This document shows, piece after piece, positions 1 to 7,269 of a stretch of DNA of 64,000 nucleotides. The DNA is from Acetobacter sacchari (GTDB taxonomy: Bacteria > Pseudomonadota > Alphaproteobacteria > Acetobacterales > Acetobacteraceae), in contig NZ_JAFVMF010000017.1 of NCBI RefSeq assembly GCF_017377715.1, positions 1 through 64,000 on the forward strand. The letters are read 5' to 3'. The stretch's first letter is position 1. Every line of letters starts with the position of its first letter. The notes below the pieces were generated by a model. That model saw nothing but the letters and a program-made list of their open reading frames with translations, was not told where the DNA came from and did not search any database. Position numbers and translations under genes: made by a program.

Positions 1-20
1 GTCCACATCCAGAGCTTGAA

Positions 21-350
21 TCACATCAGACCGATTTTCCAAACAGGCTCTAAGACCTTTAACATAGCCCGTTGGACAATACGGTCAGCGATTGTAGGAA
101 CACAAATCAGGCGCAGCTTTGATGGATCAGTTTTTGGAACCGCCACTCCACGAAGCGCGCTAAACTGATAGCCATTTCGCAAATCACGATGAATCGATTG
201 AAGCCGAGAAGATTTCTGCTCTCGAAACAAGGCAGGCGAAACATCGTCCACGCCTGGAGTGGTCTTCCCTCTCGTACGGCGCCAGAAATCCTCCCAAACC
301 ATTTCCAGATTTGAAATTTTTCCCAACTCCACCAGAGCCGAGTTACCCAA
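21..350 (-). pseudogene. Reverse transcriptase, N-terminal fragment
   Basis: The 109 residues match the start of an RNA-directed DNA polymerase (RVT_1) palm/finger region: a GVDDVSPALF block near residues 33-42, then a basic stretch VPKTDPSKLRLI and the IADRIVQRAML helix near residues 86-97. Known RTs of this type (group II intron, retron-like and abortive-infection classes) run to 300-600 residues, so the YADD catalytic half is missing. Translation stops at position 21, but the +1 frame continues open to the window edge with ENRSDVIQALDVD, so a frameshift is as likely as a true end. The RT subclass cannot be decided from this fragment. No intron RNA domain V was recognised upstream. Confidence 0.6.
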
Positions 351-420
351 TCTTATATATCCTTAGTTGGCATGCTGCTGCTTACCACACATCGCCCCGA
401 TAAGCAGCAATACCACACCT

Positions 421-528
421 AAGCTGACGCTTTGCCAGCAGCGGAAACCTCGGACCCCTCGCCAGTGGACCGTCGAGAACCTCTCGGCCTGCCCTTGCAT
501 ACGCGAGAACGGCCAATCGGCTTGACAA
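421..528 (+). repeat. 108-bp direct repeat, copy 1
   Basis: This copy starts AAGCTGACGCTTTGCCAGCA and ends CGGCTTGACAA. It is identical to positions 799-906 except for one base in the CGGACCCCTC/CGGACCCATC segment. The copies are in the same orientation, 378 bp apart start to start. Flanking sequence differs, so the repeat is a discrete unit rather than part of a larger tandem duplication. No family is recognised. Confidence 0.9.
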
Positions 529-798
529 GCTCTGCCGAAGAATCCTGCACCCCGACAACCTCGAAGCGAACGCTTGCTTCCAAGCCACCTGACGCGGATG
601 GCGCAAGACCACTATGCCCCAGAGTAATGTATCCCAAGACGACAGCAAGTACAAGCCCCAATCGATGGCGCCGGACCGACGCCCCACGGTTTCGACCTGC
701 CCTGACCCTGTGCTCGTGCATGTGTAAACTAGCTCCCTGTTGACCGACATTATTATTGTCGGAGGGCTTTGAGAGCTTGCGACCTATCCGCCTTCCCG

Positions 799-906
799 AA
801 GCTGACGCTTTGCCAGCAGCGGAAACCTCGGACCCATCGCCAGTGGACCGTCGAGAACCTCTCGGCCTGCCCTTGCATACGCGAGAACGGCCAATCGGCT
901 TGACAA
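799..906 (+). repeat. 108-bp direct repeat, copy 2
   Basis: This is the second copy of the unit at 421-528, with a single substitution. The 270 bp between the copies codes for nothing recognisable. The near-identity implies a recent duplication or a repeat kept by gene conversion. It could be a remnant of a mobile-element end, but no transposase is nearby. Confidence 0.9.
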
Positions 907-1197
907 TCATGATCGAGAGAGTCGCGCCACACACACACCGACGTCAGAACAAGAAGCCCGTAGTCGACGGTATCTATATGTCACATTCCCTTGAATTGTC
1001 ACAATTGAATTTTGACGATTCGAAAGTGAAAATCTAAGGGCTCCGCCCTCGCGCCGACAAGGGTTCGCGTCAGCAGGCTGACGCCGCCCGGAGGGGTTTC
1101 CCCGGTCTTCCTGCGCTGCGCTCCGTGCAGACGCGGGTGATCCCCCTCCCCTCCGGTCGCCATTGTCGTTGCTACCCCGCTGCTCGCCGCGAGGCAG

Positions 1198-1219
1198 AGG
1201 AACAGCGGGGGCTGTTCCT
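1198..1219 (+). promoter_or_regulatory. Hairpin in the methyltransferase leader
   Basis: AGGAACAGC-GGGG-GCTGTTCCT is a perfect 9-bp stem with a four-base loop, ending 22 bases before the methyltransferase ATG. No T-run follows, so it is not a typical terminator. It may be a leader structure or a protein-binding dyad. Confidence 0.4.
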
Positions 1220-1241
1220 CGCGGAACAAAGGGCAAAGACC

Positions 1242-1922
1242 ATGACCGACAACACGAACACGGCGACCGATTTCCGCCACACCATCCTTTGCGGTGACAG
1301 TGTTTCCCTCATGCGGACGATGCCGCGCAGGAGCGTGGATTTCATCCTCACCGACCCGCCCTATCTGGTGAACTACCGGGGCCGCGACGGGCGCACGGTG
1401 CGCAATGACAACAACGCCGCATGGCTCCGGCCCGCGTTCAACCAGATGCACCGCGTTCTGAAAGATGGCGGCTTTGCCGCGTCTTTCTACGCCTGGAACC
1501 GGATTGACCTGTTTATGGCGGCATGGAAGGCGGCAAGCTTCCGGCCCGTGGGACATATCATCTTCCGCAAGTCCTATGCGTCCTCCGCCCGGTTCGTGCG
1601 CTACACCCACGAGGCGGCTTACCTGCTGGCCAAGGGTGACGCGAAGCTGCCCCGCCAGCCCATCCCGGACGTGATCGACATGCCCTATTCCGGCAACAAG
1701 ATACACCCGACGCAGAAGCCAGTCGCAGCGCTGCTACCACTGGTTCATGCGTTCTGCCCTCCCGATGGTCTGGTCATGGACCCGTTTTGCGGCTCCGGTT
1801 CATCTCTGGTCGCCGCGCAGCATCTTGGCCGCGACTGGCTGGGCATGGAACTGGACGAAACCTACGCCGCCACGGCATCCCGGCGGTTGGCTTACTGGGG
1901 CGAGAGGCGGGCGGCGGCGTAA
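1242..1922 (+). CDS. Site-specific DNA methyltransferase (N4/N6 type)
   Basis: The 226-residue protein carries the DPPY catalytic motif (TDPPYLVNYRG) in its first quarter, and near the end the AdoMet-binding loop DPFCGSGSSLVAA after HPTQKP. DPPY first and FxGxG last is the order of the beta class of amino-methyltransferases, which methylate adenine N6 or cytosine N4. The ATG at 1242 is preferred over an upstream in-frame extension that has no homology. No restriction endonuclease is adjacent, so it is probably an orphan methylase of the kind often carried by conjugative elements to mask DNA against host restriction. That role is inferred. Confidence 0.88.
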   Translation: MTDNTNTATDFRHTILCGDSVSLMRTMPRRSVDFILTDPPYLVNYRGRDGRTVRNDNNAAWLRPAFNQMHRVLKDGGFAASFYAWNRIDLFMAAWKAASFRPVGHIIFRKSYASSARFVRYTHEAAYLLAKGDAKLPRQPIPDVIDMPYSGNKIHPTQKPVAALLPLVHAFCPPDGLVMDPFCGSGSSLVAAQHLGRDWLGMELDETYAATASRRLAYWGERRAAA

Positions 1923-1972
1923 GTCGCTTCCCACCCCTTTCCGGCCTTTTACGCACTACGAAATAGTCGCGC

Positions 1973-1992
1973 GCCGATCCTCACGGATCGGC
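1973..1992. other. Stem-loop between methyltransferase and tetR
   Basis: GCCGATCC-TCAC-GGATCGGC forms a perfect 8-bp stem between two genes whose 3' ends face each other. It is followed on the plus strand by an A-run, not a T-run, so it is a weak candidate for termination of either gene. Confidence 0.35.
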
Positions 1993-2025
1993 GAAAAAAC
2001 AAGACCGCATTAATAACCACTCTAC

Positions 2026-2667
2026 TTAAAGCGCGCCCTGAATAATCGCGACCAGCCTTCGCGTAATACGGTCAATCAGAAAATCATCGATAGGCATCTG
2101 TCGATTGTGTGCAGCGTCAATAAGTGCCCCTGTTATCGTGCACAGGTCATCTGCCAGAATTTGTGCATCGTCCTCCTGAACAATTCCCTGACACTTGAGG
2201 AACGACGCAACAATCGCGCAAAGCTCAGCCGCTACCAGCAGATGATCCGCTTCCAAAGAAAGAGCCGCCTCCAACCGATCAAGCCGGACCGTAAGCGATG
2301 GACGGCTCTTGTCCGCCTTCACCGCAGCGACGACCAGACAGCGCACACCCTCGAAAAGTGGCAACGAGCAAGCGGTTTCGAGTAATGACGCAACATCATC
2401 GACCAGTGTTTCCCTTACCCGACGACTAAGTGCCGCGACGACGCTCTCCTTGTTCTCAAAATATTGGTAGAGCGTGGCAATTCCCACGCCAGCACGTTCG
2501 GCGATAGCGTTGGTACTGAAACTTCGTCCCGTTTCCAGAAGCTGAGCAGTCGCCTCTAAAATAGCGTCGATCGTCGCTTCTGAGCGTGCCTGATGCGGCC
2601 ATTTCCTTGGCGCAAATGACAGGTCGGCTCCCTCTACGAAAATACGAGTAACGCCACCGGCGACCAT
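2026..2667 (-). CDS. TetR family transcriptional regulator
   Basis: The N-terminal helix-turn-helix is clear: ARSEATIDAILEATAQLLE, then AIAERAGVGIATLYQYFENKESVVAALSRRV. The C-terminal ligand-binding part is variable, as usual for TetR proteins. Total length is about 213 residues from the ATG at 2667. An earlier ATG at 2712 has a good AGAGGGGG ribosome site, but its start codon would overlap the ATG of the divergent O-methyltransferase at 2711 (CATG), leaving no promoter room, so the shorter start is chosen with moderate certainty. It probably represses itself and the divergent methyltransferase gene. Confidence 0.85.
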   Translation of the reverse strand: MVAGGVTRIFVEGADLSFAPRKWPHQARSEATIDAILEATAQLLETGRSFSTNAIAERAGVGIATLYQYFENKESVVAALSRRVRETLVDDVASLLETACSLPLFEGVRCLVVAAVKADKSRPSLTVRLDRLEAALSLEADHLLVAAELCAIVASFLKCQGIVQEDDAQILADDLCTITGALIDAAHNRQMPIDDFLIDRITRRLVAIIQGAL

Positions 2668-2710
2668 ACCATTACTCTTGGATGCCTCTCGTTTTCCTTG
2701 CGGAGTCACC

Positions 2711-3406
2711 ATGATCACCCCCCTCTTTCGTCCACAATTCGCACCGCAGATTCAGTGTGTGATTGATCGCCTTTATTCCGAGACACTCTCGCAAGATCCA
2801 GCGATACGCCAATTGGCGCAAGCCAAAGGACTGACACATGACGGCCAGCGTGGTTTCTACGAGGCCATGAAAGATGCCAGACTACCCGTTACGCCCGAGT
2901 TCGGCGCCCTGCTCTATATTCTGACGCGCAGCACCAGAGCCCAACATATCATCGAATTCGGCACGTCCTTCGGTGTTTCAACATTATTTCTCGCAGCGGC
3001 TTTACGCGACAATGGCGGGGGCCGACTGGTGACATCGGAACTTCTCCCCGACAAAGCAGAAAGGGCTTCCGCAAACCTGCGAGAGGCAGGACTGGCGGAC
3101 CTCGTGGACATTCGCATCGGAGACGCCCGCGCCACGTTGTCGCGTGACCTTCCTGAGTCGATCGACCTTATCCTGCTGGATGCGTCTAAAGGGCTCTACC
3201 TTGATCTCCTGCTCCTGCTGGAGCCTGCATTACGGAAAGGCGGCCTGGTAATCAGCGATCGCGCCGATCTCGATGGTGACGACGGCGGTCGCGCAGCAGC
3301 CTACCTTTCCTATCTGGCAACCCCGGCTAACGGATATCGCATGGCCAGCATCACTACACAGGCGTTGGGACAAACCTTCGCTCACGACGTAGCGGTGCGC
3401 GCCTGA
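2711..3406 (+). CDS. Class I O-methyltransferase (CCoAOMT/COMT-like)
   Basis: The 231-residue protein has the class I SAM fold of methyltransferase family 3: motif I HIIEFGTSFGVSTLFLA, then VTSELLPDKA (ribose-binding acidic residue), IRIGDARATL and DLILLDASKGLYLDLLLLLEP with the metal/substrate aspartate. Family members methylate hydroxyl groups of catechol-like or phenolic compounds with S-adenosylmethionine. The start at 2711 has GGAG six bases upstream. It diverges from the TetR gene, which likely controls it. The substrate is unknown. Confidence 0.85.
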   Translation: MITPLFRPQFAPQIQCVIDRLYSETLSQDPAIRQLAQAKGLTHDGQRGFYEAMKDARLPVTPEFGALLYILTRSTRAQHIIEFGTSFGVSTLFLAAALRDNGGGRLVTSELLPDKAERASANLREAGLADLVDIRIGDARATLSRDLPESIDLILLDASKGLYLDLLLLLEPALRKGGLVISDRADLDGDDGGRAAAYLSYLATPANGYRMASITTQALGQTFAHDVAVRA

Positions 3407-3684
3407 TTATCCGCAAAACAACAGGCAATGTCATTACGTATTCATTATGGCTCTTTTTGCGATCATTTACCCCTCTGAGCGCTCCACAACGAAGCGAGAC
3501 AACGCGGCGCTCCGCACCGCGAGCGGAGCATCCCTCAGGGGCCGCACGTTAATTCATGATTCATGTGACGCACATCACGCCGTTTCGTGATGCGCCCTTC
3601 GCACTATGCAAACAGGAATCCCGCCAAGGATCATCATCTGTCCCCACCACCCACGGAGCCCGCAAAGACAGGAGATCGCCCACC

Positions 3685-3894
3685 ATGCCGATCGACATCT
3701 GGCAGTCCGAGACTGATCTGATCGCACTGAAACGTCTGGACGATGCCGGGCTCGCAGGTGCCTTCATGCGGCGCTGGCGTTCCTACCGCGACGATTACGT
3801 CGAGACATCCAGCCTGGTCGCGGCGGGAGGCCCCGATCCCGGCGGTGAATGGGACGTTTTCTGCCAGCGCTGGAGGTTGCGTTTTCCCGCATGA
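3685..3894 (+). CDS. DUF6499 transcriptional-regulator-like protein
   Basis: This small protein of 69 residues (MPIDIWQSETDLIALKRLDD start) resembles the N-terminal domain that precedes DUF2285 in Tn4371-like elements: a short helical region with FMRRWRSYRDDY, then FCQRWRLRF. It ends at a TGA exactly where the DUF2285 frame takes over. In related proteins the two halves form one polypeptide, so this may be the first half of a frameshifted or recoded gene. It stands at the head of the transfer module. Confidence 0.65.
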   Translation: MPIDIWQSETDLIALKRLDDAGLAGAFMRRWRSYRDDYVETSSLVAAGGPDPGGEWDVFCQRWRLRFPA

Positions 3895-4471
3895 CCCGGA
3901 CATTCCCGTCACCCGCGTTCCCATCATATGGCAAAGCCGCGCCACGACCAGCGTCATCAGCCTGACACCTGCCCTCGACATCTTCGATCCGCCACCCCTG
4001 CCCGCTTTCCCGGCCATAGGAAAACAGGTTCTTCATAGAGCCGACCGGCTGGGGCAGGTCGTCGTGCTGGCCAGCGGCGGCTCTACCTTTACCGTCTCGC
4101 TGCATGGCGGCTGGAACGCCACTACGCGCCCGGCTGTGCATCTCCCCCTCGATCCCCATTATCGCCGCCGATCGGACGAAGCCTTGCGGTTCTCCGCCGT
4201 CGTGCTCGGCCACCGCCTGCCAGCGCGCCATCCTCGCCGGATCACTCCCGCTCGCCATCGCCAACTTGTCCTGCGCCTGCACGCCTACGATCTGGCAACC
4301 GCAGACGCGAGCCTGCGGCAGATCGCCGCGACGCTGCTCGACCCAATCGCCCTGACGACGCCCGACGATGTGTGGCGCGATTCGTCCCTGCGCACCATGG
4401 CCCGTACGCTCCGTGACGAAGGAAGCGCCCTCGTTCACGGAGGTTATGTGAGCCTTCTGGACGGGCTTTGA
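3887..4471 (+). CDS. DUF2285 domain protein, +1 frame continuation
   Basis: This frame continues the DUF6499 protein after a +1 shift: RLRFP in the first frame is followed by HDPDIPVTRVPIIWQ here, matching the usual run-on sequence of the family. The C-terminal DUF2285 signature is intact: LVLRLHAYDLATADASLRQIA, DVWRDSSLRTMARTLRDEG and HGGYVSLLDG. No ATG, GTG or TTG with a ribosome site is seen near the junction in this frame, which favours recoding or a recent frameshift over a separate gene. The role in the element is unknown, possibly DNA binding or regulation. Confidence 0.7.
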   Translation, partial: PHDPDIPVTRVPIIWQSRATTSVISLTPALDIFDPPPLPAFPAIGKQVLHRADRLGQVVVLASGGSTFTVSLHGGWNATTRPAVHLPLDPHYRRRSDEALRFSAVVLGHRLPARHPRRITPARHRQLVLRLHAYDLATADASLRQIAATLLDPIALTTPDDVWRDSSLRTMARTLRDEGSALVHGGYVSLLDGL

Positions 4472-4631
4472 CGTACCCATTCCTACGCCTGCCCACGACA
4501 GGTTACGCATTTGGGGTGGAGAAATCCGCGCGCGTCATTTCCTCCACTCCCTGACGGCATTTTTCCCGACAGCCTCCCGTAAGCGCCACCGCTTCACGCC
4601 CTGAAGCACGAAGCGCCGACAGGAGGTTTCC

Positions 4632-4940
4632 ATGACCCACGACAAACCAGCGTCACCACCCGCGCTGACGCTGCCACCGCCGCGCCCAGTCCCCGCGCGC
4701 TTCCTGCGCGACTATCTGCGCACCACCGAGGTCGCCGAACTGCTCGGCCTCTCGCCCCGCACCCTGGAGAAATACCGCTGCGTCGGCGAAGGCCCTGCCT
4801 TCCTCAAACTCGGGCAGCGCGTCCTTTATGCTCGCTCCGACGTGGAAGCCTGGCTTCAGGCCCATCGCTGCGCCCACACCTCCGATGATACGTACACGTC
4901 CGTCGTCGACGCGCGGCGCGCCCGGAGGCGGGAACCATGA
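4632..4940 (+). CDS. Helix-turn-helix DNA-binding protein (HTH_17/AlpA-like)
   Basis: The 102-residue protein has an excisionase-type winged helix: YLRTTEVAELLGLSPRTLEKYRCVGEGPAFLKLGQRVLYARSDVEAWL split over residues 30-77. Proteins of this size in conjugative elements act as transcriptional activators or excision factors. A GACAGGAGG-type ribosome site lies just upstream of the ATG. Its stop overlaps the next start by four bases (ATGA). In related elements repA and parA follow this gene, but here they are absent. Confidence 0.85.
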   Translation: MTHDKPASPPALTLPPPRPVPARFLRDYLRTTEVAELLGLSPRTLEKYRCVGEGPAFLKLGQRVLYARSDVEAWLQAHRCAHTSDDTYTSVVDARRARRREP

Positions 4941-5431
4941 CCGGCATGGATGCTTCCGACGCCGCCCTGTTCGGTCTAACCACGGTGGAACTGACCTTTA
5001 TCGAGAAGCGGGTCGAACACTGGCTACGCTTCGGTCAGCCGGTGTCCGACAAGGTGCTGGACAAGCGCCGCCGTCTGGTCGCCTTCACGCCGGGCAGCGT
5101 GTTCGGCTTCATCCGCTGGACTGCCAATGATTACGGAACGGTCGTATCCTGTTTCGACATCGTGCGCGCCGTGGATATGCACGAACCTTTCCAGACCGTC
5201 CCTTTCGTACGGCCCGGCGGTGAATTGCTGCTGGACGTGTCCGGCTGGCCGAAGGTCCGCCGCGTGCTGGAAGAGATCGACGCCATCGAGGAACTCGGGC
5301 TCCACCCCGCCGAAATCTGCCCCGATCGCTGGCGCGTCCTTAACGGTCGCATCGCCGCCAACGTGGCCTCCCGCCCCTACACGCGCGCCATGCACAAGGC
5401 ATGGCTGGCGCGCAAGAGGCTCGCGTCATGA
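4937..5431 (+). CDS. DUF2840 domain protein of a conjugative element
   Basis: The 164 residues match the DUF2840 family seen between parA and traF in Tn4371-like elements: LTTVELTFIEKRVEHWLRFG near the start, SVFGFIRWTANDYGTVVS in the middle, and a C-terminal DRWRVLNGRIAANVASRPY block. The function is unknown. It is tightly packed, with ATGA overlaps to both neighbours, so it is translated with the HTH protein and the TraF peptidase. Confidence 0.85.
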   Translation: MTGMDASDAALFGLTTVELTFIEKRVEHWLRFGQPVSDKVLDKRRRLVAFTPGSVFGFIRWTANDYGTVVSCFDIVRAVDMHEPFQTVPFVRPGGELLLDVSGWPKVRRVLEEIDAIEELGLHPAEICPDRWRVLNGRIAANVASRPYTRAMHKAWLARKRLAS

Positions 5432-5997
5432 CCCGGCGTTCCGTGCTGGCCGCAACGTTCGTGGGGATCGCCACTGTCACCGTCTCCGCATCCCTGCATG
5501 TCGCGCCCCGGCTGTTGTGGAACGAGACGTCCAGCGTGCCGGTCGGGCTGTATCGCGTCCAGCCCGGCAGCGCGCTTCATGTCGGGGATATTGCCACGAT
5601 CCGGTTGCCCGACCGGCTGGCGCTGTTGCTGGCGCAGCGAGGTTATCTGCCGTTCGGTGTTCCACTGCTGAAACCGGTAGCGGCATTGCCGGGGCAGAAT
5701 GTGTGCCGGACCAAAGACAGTGTCACGATCGACGGCGAACGTGCTGGCGACGCGCTCGATAGCGATCATCGGGGACGCCCTCTCCCTCTCTGGCAAGGAT
5801 GTCATCGTCTCTCGCCTGACGAGATTTTCATCATGAACCCGGCGGAACCGCGCAGCCTCGACGGACGGTATTTCGGCCCGCTGCCCGCAGCGTCCGTGAT
5901 CGGCAGGGCTGTCCCGGTCTGGATCACCACCGGGCGCGCCGAACCTCGTTCGTACGAAATGCCGTCACCCGTGCTGCTGCCCCCGCCGCTGCAATGA
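5428..5997 (+). CDS. traF: TraF-type S26 signal peptidase
   Basis: The 189-residue protein has an N-terminal membrane anchor (VLAATFVGIATVTVSASL) followed by the S26 peptidase region: ETSSVPVGLYRV contains the catalytic serine, LLKPVAALPGQNV the general-base lysine, and SLDGRYFGPLPAASVIGRAVPVW the final family box. TraF processes and cyclises the TrbC pilin in P-type conjugation systems. The chosen ATG overlaps the DUF2840 stop (ATGA); an earlier in-frame ATG at 5401 would extend into that gene. Its likely substrate, trbC, is in this window at 59178-59504. Confidence 0.88.
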   Translation: MTRRSVLAATFVGIATVTVSASLHVAPRLLWNETSSVPVGLYRVQPGSALHVGDIATIRLPDRLALLLAQRGYLPFGVPLLKPVAALPGQNVCRTKDSVTIDGERAGDALDSDHRGRPLPLWQGCHRLSPDEIFIMNPAEPRSLDGRYFGPLPAASVIGRAVPVWITTGRAEPRSYEMPSPVLLPPPLQ

Positions 5998-6022
5998 ACC
6001 CCCAACAGGAAAGACCAGTCCA

Positions 6023-6361
6023 ATGATCCATCTTGGCACCTTCACCCGCACAGAAAACAGATTTTTCGGGCAGATCACATCCTTTCTTATGGCCGACGAT
6101 CTTGCCATCATCCCGAACGAAAACCGCACCTCGGAAAACGCCCCCGATTATCGCGTCCTGCGTGGGCTGGATGATGACGGGACGGACGTCGGCTGCGCCT
6201 GGGCACGGCAGGGCGAGCGCATCGGCCTGTGGCTCGCCGTGATGATCGACGATCCGCTGTTCGTGCGCCCTCTGCGCGTCCGGCTGATGCCAGACCGCGA
6301 CAGCGCCGACAGCTTCCGGCTAGTCTGGAACCGGCCCGAGTGGCGTCATGGCCCGCGTTAA
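6023..6361 (+). CDS. DUF736 domain protein
   Basis: The 112-residue protein fits DUF736: it starts MIHLGTFTRTENRFFGQI, continues with ENAPDYRVLRG and GCAWARQGERIGLWLAVMIDDP, and ends with FRLVWNRPEW. The family is found almost only in rhizobial plasmids and integrative conjugative elements, between traF and the transglycosylase as here. The biochemical role is unknown. It overlaps the next gene by 14 bases. Confidence 0.87.
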   Translation: MIHLGTFTRTENRFFGQITSFLMADDLAIIPNENRTSENAPDYRVLRGLDDDGTDVGCAWARQGERIGLWLAVMIDDPLFVRPLRVRLMPDRDSADSFRLVWNRPEWRHGPR

Positions 6362-7025
6362 AACGGCGCTCATGCTGCTGCCAATTTGCAGCGGGCTTGC
6401 AGCCGCTTTGCAGACGGCCAGCGCCGCGCCGTTCGATGCCTATGTCGCCGAGGCCGCCACACGCGCGAACATCCCGCCCGCGTGGATCACGGCGGTGATG
6501 CGCGCGGAGAGTACAGGTGATGCGTCGGCGGTATCACCCAAGGGTGCGATGGGCCTTATGCAGATCATGCCCGACACATGGCGGGAGCTTCGCGCGGCGC
6601 TGAATCTGGGGAGCGATCCATGCGATCCGCGCGACAACATCACTGCGGGTGCGGCCTATCTCCGCTGGTTGCATGACCGCTACGGCGATGCGGGTTTCCT
6701 CGCTGCCTACAATGCCGGTCCCGGACGGTACGAGGAACTGTTGAGAAGCAGTCGAACGCTTCCCGACGAGACGAAAAAATACGTCGCGAGAGTCGCCCGG
6801 CTGCTGCGCGGAGAGTCGGTTGGCGATCCGGTTTTCGACGCGGGTTTTGTCGTCCGACCGCACGGCGAACTGTCATCCGGAAGTCGGCTTTTCGTCGGCC
6901 CGTTTGCATCCCGAGATGCGGCCCAAGATGCGCCCGAGGTGATGCCGATTTTCGTTCAGGTGATGCGATCCACCGCCCCACCTCACGGCCTGTTCGTCTC
7001 CGTATCGCAAAGGAGCGCGCCGTGA
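6348..7025 (+). CDS. Lytic transglycosylase (SLT domain, VirB1-like)
   Basis: The 225-residue protein begins with a signal peptide (ALMLLPICSGLAAALQTASA) and has a complete SLT fold: PPAWITAVMRAESTGDASAVSPKGAMGLMQIMP with the catalytic glutamate, then NITAGAAYLRWLHDRYGD and AAYNAGPGRYEE. Such enzymes cleave peptidoglycan locally so the conjugation channel can cross the wall. It belongs to the plus-strand transfer module, between DUF736 and the relaxase. Confidence 0.9.
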   Translation: MARVKTALMLLPICSGLAAALQTASAAPFDAYVAEAATRANIPPAWITAVMRAESTGDASAVSPKGAMGLMQIMPDTWRELRAALNLGSDPCDPRDNITAGAAYLRWLHDRYGDAGFLAAYNAGPGRYEELLRSSRTLPDETKKYVARVARLLRGESVGDPVFDAGFVVRPHGELSSGSRLFVGPFASRDAAQDAPEVMPIFVQVMRSTAPPHGLFVSVSQRSAP

Positions 7026-7269
7026 CGTCTTGTTTGCGGTGTTGGCGCAGTGTTGTGATATCGTGGCGTGGATTTTTCGGTGTCTCTTCATGTATTCGAC
7101 CGACATCAGAAAGAATAAAAAAGGGAAGGCAAGATAAAACGGCCTGCCACGTCGGACGACGAAGCGCGGTCGCGCCTCGTCTTTCCGTGTGCATTTCGGG
7201 TCGGTCGTGTGCAGGGTTTTGGATTGTGTGCGGCTTCCCTGCGGGGTTTTCCTGCACAGGGAGGTTCTG

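Larger units (their letters stand above)
351..1241. other. Gene-poor stretch with direct repeats
   Basis: No convincing gene is seen here. The stretch holds two copies of a 108-bp direct repeat, separately listed, and open frames on both strands that simply read through the repeats with low-complexity Arg/Ser/Pro-rich products. From about 1036 the base composition changes to the GC-rich leader type that precedes genes in alphaproteobacterial conjugative elements, ending in a hairpin just upstream of the methyltransferase. The break near 1010-1036 may be where an older gene was lost. Confidence 0.5.

Noticed and set aside
382..1037. Several 60-170 residue frames on both strands over the direct repeats
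   Set aside because: They read through the repeat copies in Arg/Ser/Pro-rich low-complexity form, overlap each other, and show no family features or ribosome sites.
1973..1992. Stem-loop as a rho-independent terminator
   Set aside because: The stem is good, but no T-run follows on either strand in the right place, so it is listed only as a stem-loop.
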